The notes below the pieces were generated by a model. That model had not been told where the DNA came from, did no database searches, and saw only the letters and a program-made list of their open reading frames with translations. From an uncultured Bacteroidota bacterium (GTDB lineage: Bacteria > Bacteroidota > Bacteroidia > NS11-12g > UBA9320), in assembly GCA_937124965.1 (NCBI GenBank), contig CAKZLB010000059.1:62001-126000 (forward strand): a stretch of DNA of 64,000 bases, read 5' to 3'. How positions within the stretch are numbered: position 1 is the first letter of the stretch; every line of letters starts with the position of its first letter. Shown here in pieces: positions 60,418-64,000 of this stretch. A program made the position numbers and the translations under genes.

Positions 60418-61524
60418 ATGAAACAATCACTCTACTATCTTTTATTCATCTTTTTATTTGTATACGGTTGCAAAGAGAAAGATGCACCGATAAATGATCC
60501 GCCAACTGACACTAATTTGGAAGACTTATACTTTCCACCTATTGGAAGCGACACTTGGGACAAAGTTAGTCCAGAGACATTAAGCTGGGACACATCAAAG
60601 ATTTCTGATCTTTATCAGTTTATGGATGATGCTGGAACTCGTGCTTTTCTGGTGCTGAAGGATGGTAAAATCGTATTAGAGCATTACAATGGAAAGGATA
60701 TTTTGAATCTTGGAAACTTTAATGCATCGTCTCAATGGTATTGGGCCTCAGCAGGAAAAACACTCACCTCGTTTTTAGTTGGGCAAGCGCAACAACAGGG
60801 TTATCTACAAATAACAGATAAGACATCATCCTATTTAGGCGATTGGACAAGCACCACTTCAGAACAACAAGAGAAGATCACAATTAGAAATCAACTTTGT
60901 ATGACGAGCGGATTAGATGATTCTGGAAATTCGGATTGTACAGAAAAAAGTTGCTTAACATATAAAGCAGACGCTGGAGATAGATGGGCGTATCACAACG
61001 CACCATATACCATTTTGGACAGTGTAGTTCAAGCAGCAACTGGTCAAAATTTTGATGACTATTTCAATAGTGAGTTGAGAAACCCGATTGGTATGGAAGG
61101 GGAGTGGCGTTATGTTGATTACAATCATGTCTATTTCAGTACGGCGCGCTCTATGGCACGCTTTGGGTTGCTAGTACTTAACCGTGGTGATTGGAACGAA
61201 ACCTCAATTTTAGGTGACGAAATCTTCTACAATCAAATGGTAAACACCAGTCAAGACTTGAATAAATCATATGGATATTTATGGTGGTTGAATGGAAAAG
61301 AGTCGCACCAATTGCCTGGTTTACAGTTTGTAATCAAGAAACCAATTTCCGCAAATGCCCCTTCAGACATGATTTCTGGGTTGGGTAAAAACGGTCAATT
61401 TTTAAATATTATTCCAAGTCAGAATCTAATTGTTATACGAATGGGGGACAACCCAGACAACTCTTTAGTACCAACCGTCTTCCTTAATGACATGTGGGAA
61501 AAGCTGAATACAGTGATAAAATGA
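60418..61524 (+). CDS. Serine hydrolase of the beta-lactamase/D-Ala-D-Ala peptidase fold, lipoprotein
   Basis: A 368-residue lipoprotein (lipobox FVYGC, Cys18). The class C catalytic motifs are visible: Ser111-A-G-Lys114 (SxxK in WASAGKTLTSFLV), Tyr192-H-N194 (YxN), and a late GLGKNGQF loop at the KTG-equivalent site. The family includes esterases and peptidases; physiological substrate unknown. The next gene shares its ATGA end and encodes a methyltransferase, so the pair is coexpressed. Confidence 0.9.
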   Translation: MKQSLYYLLFIFLFVYGCKEKDAPINDPPTDTNLEDLYFPPIGSDTWDKVSPETLSWDTSKISDLYQFMDDAGTRAFLVLKDGKIVLEHYNGKDILNLGNFNASSQWYWASAGKTLTSFLVGQAQQQGYLQITDKTSSYLGDWTSTTSEQQEKITIRNQLCMTSGLDDSGNSDCTEKSCLTYKADAGDRWAYHNAPYTILDSVVQAATGQNFDDYFNSELRNPIGMEGEWRYVDYNHVYFSTARSMARFGLLVLNRGDWNETSILGDEIFYNQMVNTSQDLNKSYGYLWWLNGKESHQLPGLQFVIKKPISANAPSDMISGLGKNGQFLNIIPSQNLIVIRMGDNPDNSLVPTVFLNDMWEKLNTVIK

Positions 61525-62147
61525 CAAAACTAAATGCCGTTTCATGGAACCGGGTTCGCTACACGATATATGCTCCAATTTACAATTGGGCTGTAAAGTT
61601 TGCCAACAACTCTCGGAAAAATTCCATCGCATCATTAAATTTAGACGGAACGGAATCTATCCTAATTGTTGGAGCAGGCACTGGGTTGGATTTAGACTAT
61701 ATCCCAAGTTCTTGCAAAATCACAGCAACTGATATCACACCAGCTATGGTGCATAAAATCCAGCAAAGAGCTGAGTTGTTAAACAAGGATGTGAAGTCGG
61801 AAGTAATGGATGGACAAAAACTGTTTTATGATGATAAGACTTTTGACATAGTGATTCTTCATTTAATCTTGGCAGTAATACCAGACCCGATCGCATGTAT
61901 TAATGAGGTTGAAAGAGTTTTAAAACCTGAAGGAAAGATTGCTGTGTATGATAAGTTTGTAAAGACGGGTTTGTCTATTTCGCTTTTGCGAAAAATAATA
62001 AATAGTATTACATCAATTCTCGCAACCGATATCACTCGAAGCTTGGAATCAATAATTGAAAATACAAGTTTAAAGGTAGTGTCAGACGTGTCCGCCGACT
62101 TTGGGGGTAACTTCAGGCGAATTATTCTTAAAAAACCAACTTATTGA
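61521..62147 (+). CDS. Class I SAM-dependent methyltransferase
   Basis: A 208-residue cytoplasmic enzyme from ATG 61521 (the earlier ATG 61494 lies inside the hydrolase gene). The SAM-binding sequence is ILIVGAGTGLDLDYI (motif I), then ITATDITPAM (Asp of motif II), VMDGQKLFYDDKTFDIVILHLILAVIPDP (motifs III/IV) and LKPEGKIAVYDKF (post IV). It resembles UbiE/PmtA-type lipid or small-molecule methyltransferases; the acceptor is unknown. ATGA overlap with the serine hydrolase. Confidence 0.9.
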   Translation: MTKLNAVSWNRVRYTIYAPIYNWAVKFANNSRKNSIASLNLDGTESILIVGAGTGLDLDYIPSSCKITATDITPAMVHKIQQRAELLNKDVKSEVMDGQKLFYDDKTFDIVILHLILAVIPDPIACINEVERVLKPEGKIAVYDKFVKTGLSISLLRKIINSITSILATDITRSLESIIENTSLKVVSDVSADFGGNFRRIILKKPTY

Positions 62148-62162
62148 TGAGAATAGAAATGG

Positions 62163-62170
62163 TAGTTTTG
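62163..62170 (+). promoter_or_regulatory. -7 promoter box 4 nt before the GTG start at 62175
   Basis: TAGTTTTG, then TACT, then GTG. The spacing supports GTG 62175 as the true start. Confidence 0.5.
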
Positions 62171-62174
62171 TACT

Positions 62175-62885
62175 GTGATTTTTAGTTCAATTCTTAACCC
62201 AACTATATTTCTTGGATCTTTTGAATGGCGGGAGCCCGTTACCACACTAACAGACTTTTTGGTAGCCTTGGTTTGCTGGACGGCATTTTATTTTTTCAGT
62301 CGAGTGTCGGACAAAAATCATCCTTCCTATCCATGGTTTAGAATGTATTTCTTAATTTTTGGAATCGGCATGACCAGCGCAGCGTGGTTAGGACATGGCT
62401 TACAAGCGTATGTAATACCAGAAATGAAGGTAATAGGCTGGATATGTGGAGCAACTGGAATACTTTTTCTGCAAATTGGAAGTATTCAACTAATTAAATC
62501 TAACCTTACAAATAGTATTAAAAAGGGGATTACGACGTGGGTAGTAATTCAATATTTTGTCGCAGTTTGTAGCATGATTTACTTTTTAAGAATTGGCATC
62601 GTCGAAGCTTTCAAGGTAACGCAAGTTAACTCTGTAATAGGATTAATTGGAGTGGTGTTGCCTTTGCACATAGTTTCTGTAATCAAACTAAAAAAGAAGT
62701 CAAGTAAAATTGTAATCGCAGCATTGGTTTATAGCGCCATTCCTGGCCTGGTTTATTCTAACCAAATTAGTATCAGTTGCTGGTTTAACTACCACGACAT
62801 TAGTCATGTTCTTATGTCAATTTTTATGACTGTAATGTTTTTCGGTTTATTTAGGCTAGTAAATGGAACAAATCAAGCTGAATGA
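62175..62885 (+). CDS. Seven-helix membrane protein, DUF6962-like
   Basis: A 236-residue integral membrane protein with about seven hydrophobic helices. The N-terminal SFEWREPVTTLTDFLVA is characteristic of the DUF6962 group. His residues lie near helices 3 and 7 (AAWLGHGLQAY, YHDISHVLM). The function is unknown. The start is GTG 62175; no ATG lies before the conserved WREPVTTLTD. 27 bp after the methyltransferase gene. Confidence 0.8.
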   Translation: MIFSSILNPTIFLGSFEWREPVTTLTDFLVALVCWTAFYFFSRVSDKNHPSYPWFRMYFLIFGIGMTSAAWLGHGLQAYVIPEMKVIGWICGATGILFLQIGSIQLIKSNLTNSIKKGITTWVVIQYFVAVCSMIYFLRIGIVEAFKVTQVNSVIGLIGVVLPLHIVSVIKLKKKSSKIVIAALVYSAIPGLVYSNQISISCWFNYHDISHVLMSIFMTVMFFGLFRLVNGTNQAE

Positions 62886-62923
62886 TTGTTGTCAGTTAAT
62901 AATAATTTCAAAGTGCTATTTTG

Positions 62924-62931
62924 TAGCTTTG
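62924..62931 (+). promoter_or_regulatory. -7 promoter box for the sterol-desaturase-family gene
   Basis: TAGCTTTG, 15 nt before ATG 62947. Confidence 0.4.
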
Positions 62932-62946
62932 TGCAAATTTTAAAGA

Positions 62947-64000
62947 ATGACGGCTAAAGGTTGGATAATACTGCTTTCGGTTTTAGCTCTTCTAATGATA
63001 ATCGAGAAGATTGTCGCAATACGAAGAGATGTAAACACATATACATTTTCGGATTTTTTGGTCAATCTGTCTTGTGGAATCCTTGAGAGGGTTTTTGCAT
63101 TTTTTTGGTATTACATTTTCTATGTAGCTGCTGTATGGGTATTTGAGAACGTTGCCTTGTGGTCAATTCCATTTGATGCAACGGATTTGTCAAACCCAAT
63201 GACTTGGGTTACATGGTTTGGAGGCCTATTGGTTGCGGACTTTTTGGCGTATTGGCATCATAGGCTGAGCCATGAAATCAACTTTTTATGGGCAGCCCAT
63301 ATTGTTCACCACCAGAGTGAAGACATTAATATTTCAACGGTATTTAGGGTGTCATTTTTCGCTGTAATCAATCGCTCGTTGTTCTTCATTTGGATGCCTG
63401 TGTTTGGTTTTCCTCCAGCGTTGGCACTTTCTACTATTTTATTTGTCGGAGCGTTCCAGTTTGTTACCCATAGCAGATTGATAGGTAAACTAGGCTTTTT
63501 AGAAAAGATATTTTCAACTCCGTCAAACCATAGAGTGCATCATGCTAGAAATGAAAAATACATCGACCATAACTATGGCCATGTATTTATGTTCTGGGAT
63601 CATATGTTCGGTACTTATACACCAGAAGAAGAGGAACCAGATTATGGAATCACGACAGGGTTTACAAGTGAAAACGCATACAACTCGGTGTTTTTCTACT
63701 GGAAAGATTTATATAAACGAGCGAAATTAGCATCAAAGTTTAAAGATAAAATAAAGTTGTTTTTTGCTAAACCAGTTTGGACTCCAGACGATGTAGGATA
63801 TTTGCCAAATCAGTTTGAAGTAGATGAAAATGGAAATAGATTGCTACATGTTAGACCAATTACAAAATCTTTTGGACTATACATGCTTCTAAACAATCTG
63901 CTCACGCTTGTCTTTTTTGTTTCCTTATTTGGAATCGTTGAAGACCCAAAGAAAACCGTGTTTAGTGATCTAATTGAGAATAAACACCTGTTGGTTCTTG
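62947..64000 (+). CDS. Sterol desaturase/fatty-acid hydroxylase family protein, partial (right edge)
   Basis: 351 codons seen, open at the window end. A di-iron membrane oxygenase with the three His clusters of the family: H104-H105-H109 (YWHHRLSHE), H118-H121-H122 (AHIVHHQSE) and H195-H198-H199 (NHRVHHARN), with membrane helices at about 5-25, 45-70 and 145-170. The cytoplasmic C-terminal part continues past 64000. Family members hydroxylate or desaturate sterols, hopanoids or lipids; here a bacterial lipid substrate is likely. Confidence 0.92.
   Translation, partial: MTAKGWIILLSVLALLMIIEKIVAIRRDVNTYTFSDFLVNLSCGILERVFAFFWYYIFYVAAVWVFENVALWSIPFDATDLSNPMTWVTWFGGLLVADFLAYWHHRLSHEINFLWAAHIVHHQSEDINISTVFRVSFFAVINRSLFFIWMPVFGFPPALALSTILFVGAFQFVTHSRLIGKLGFLEKIFSTPSNHRVHHARNEKYIDHNYGHVFMFWDHMFGTYTPEEEEPDYGITTGFTSENAYNSVFFYWKDLYKRAKLASKFKDKIKLFFAKPVWTPDDVGYLPNQFEVDENGNRLLHVRPITKSFGLYMLLNNLLTLVFFVSLFGIVEDPKKTVFSDLIENKHLLVL

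Overview
The window is a compact, AT-rich, fully chromosomal stretch from a Bacteroidota bacterium, most likely of the order Flavobacteriales or close to it. Five predicted cargo proteins of the type IX secretion system (T9SS), two TonB-dependent receptors (one paired with a DUF4249 lipoprotein), many lipoproteins with an S/G/A-C lipobox, a fused branched-chain 2-oxoacid dehydrogenase E1, Omp28-like and PspC/GIN proteins, and -7 boxes of the form TAnnTTTG all point there. Shine-Dalgarno sites are not evident. I see no insertion sequence, prophage or CRISPR array.

Layout. 1-14.3 kb: partial photolyase, fused E1, DCC-type thiol oxidoreductase, a PadR/PspC-GIN stress pair, thiamine pyrophosphokinase, a lipoprotein plus outer-membrane barrel pair, a SulP anion transporter with a long tail, and glyA. 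14.3-30.2 kb is mostly cell surface: a repeat-rich fibre with a C-terminal S74 chaperone domain, a T9SS type B protein, purS and pssA, two TonB-dependent receptors, a TlpA-like lipoprotein, and a T9SS hydrolase-fold protein whose nucleophile position is Gly. 30.2-35.1 kb: acyl-CoA dehydrogenase, LD-carboxypeptidase, xerD, an Omp28-like lipoprotein and rluB.

35-42.7 kb appears to hold the replication origin. A coupled run (T9SS protein, ybeY, mnmG, Ig-like lipoprotein) carries two near-perfect parS sites. It is followed by a 416-bp AT-rich gap with DnaA boxes, and then by pheS, tRNA-Pro and a small exported protein. The + strand changes from C-rich to G-rich across that gap. 42.7-51 kb: rdgB, a RidA-family protein, a short 3-hydroxyacyl-CoA dehydrogenase-like protein, an acyltransferase, a nine-repeat T9SS protein, a thioredoxin-like lipoprotein and a TPR protein. 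51-64 kb: tmRNA, an RND/MMPL exporter, two tandem Lrp/AsnC regulators, a cation-efflux (CDF) gene, a Cys-rich PKD T9SS protein, a three-gene cluster that looks metal-related, a serine hydrolase/methyltransferase pair, a DUF6962-like membrane protein and a partial sterol-desaturase-family gene.

Two signals stand out beyond the gene list: the origin/parS region at 36.5-41.3 kb, and a recurrent promoter layout in which TAnnTTTG lies only 4-5 nt before the start codon (ten cases on both strands). The second suggests leaderless or nearly leaderless mRNAs and settles two non-ATG starts. All functional calls come from reading motifs by eye; no database search was possible.
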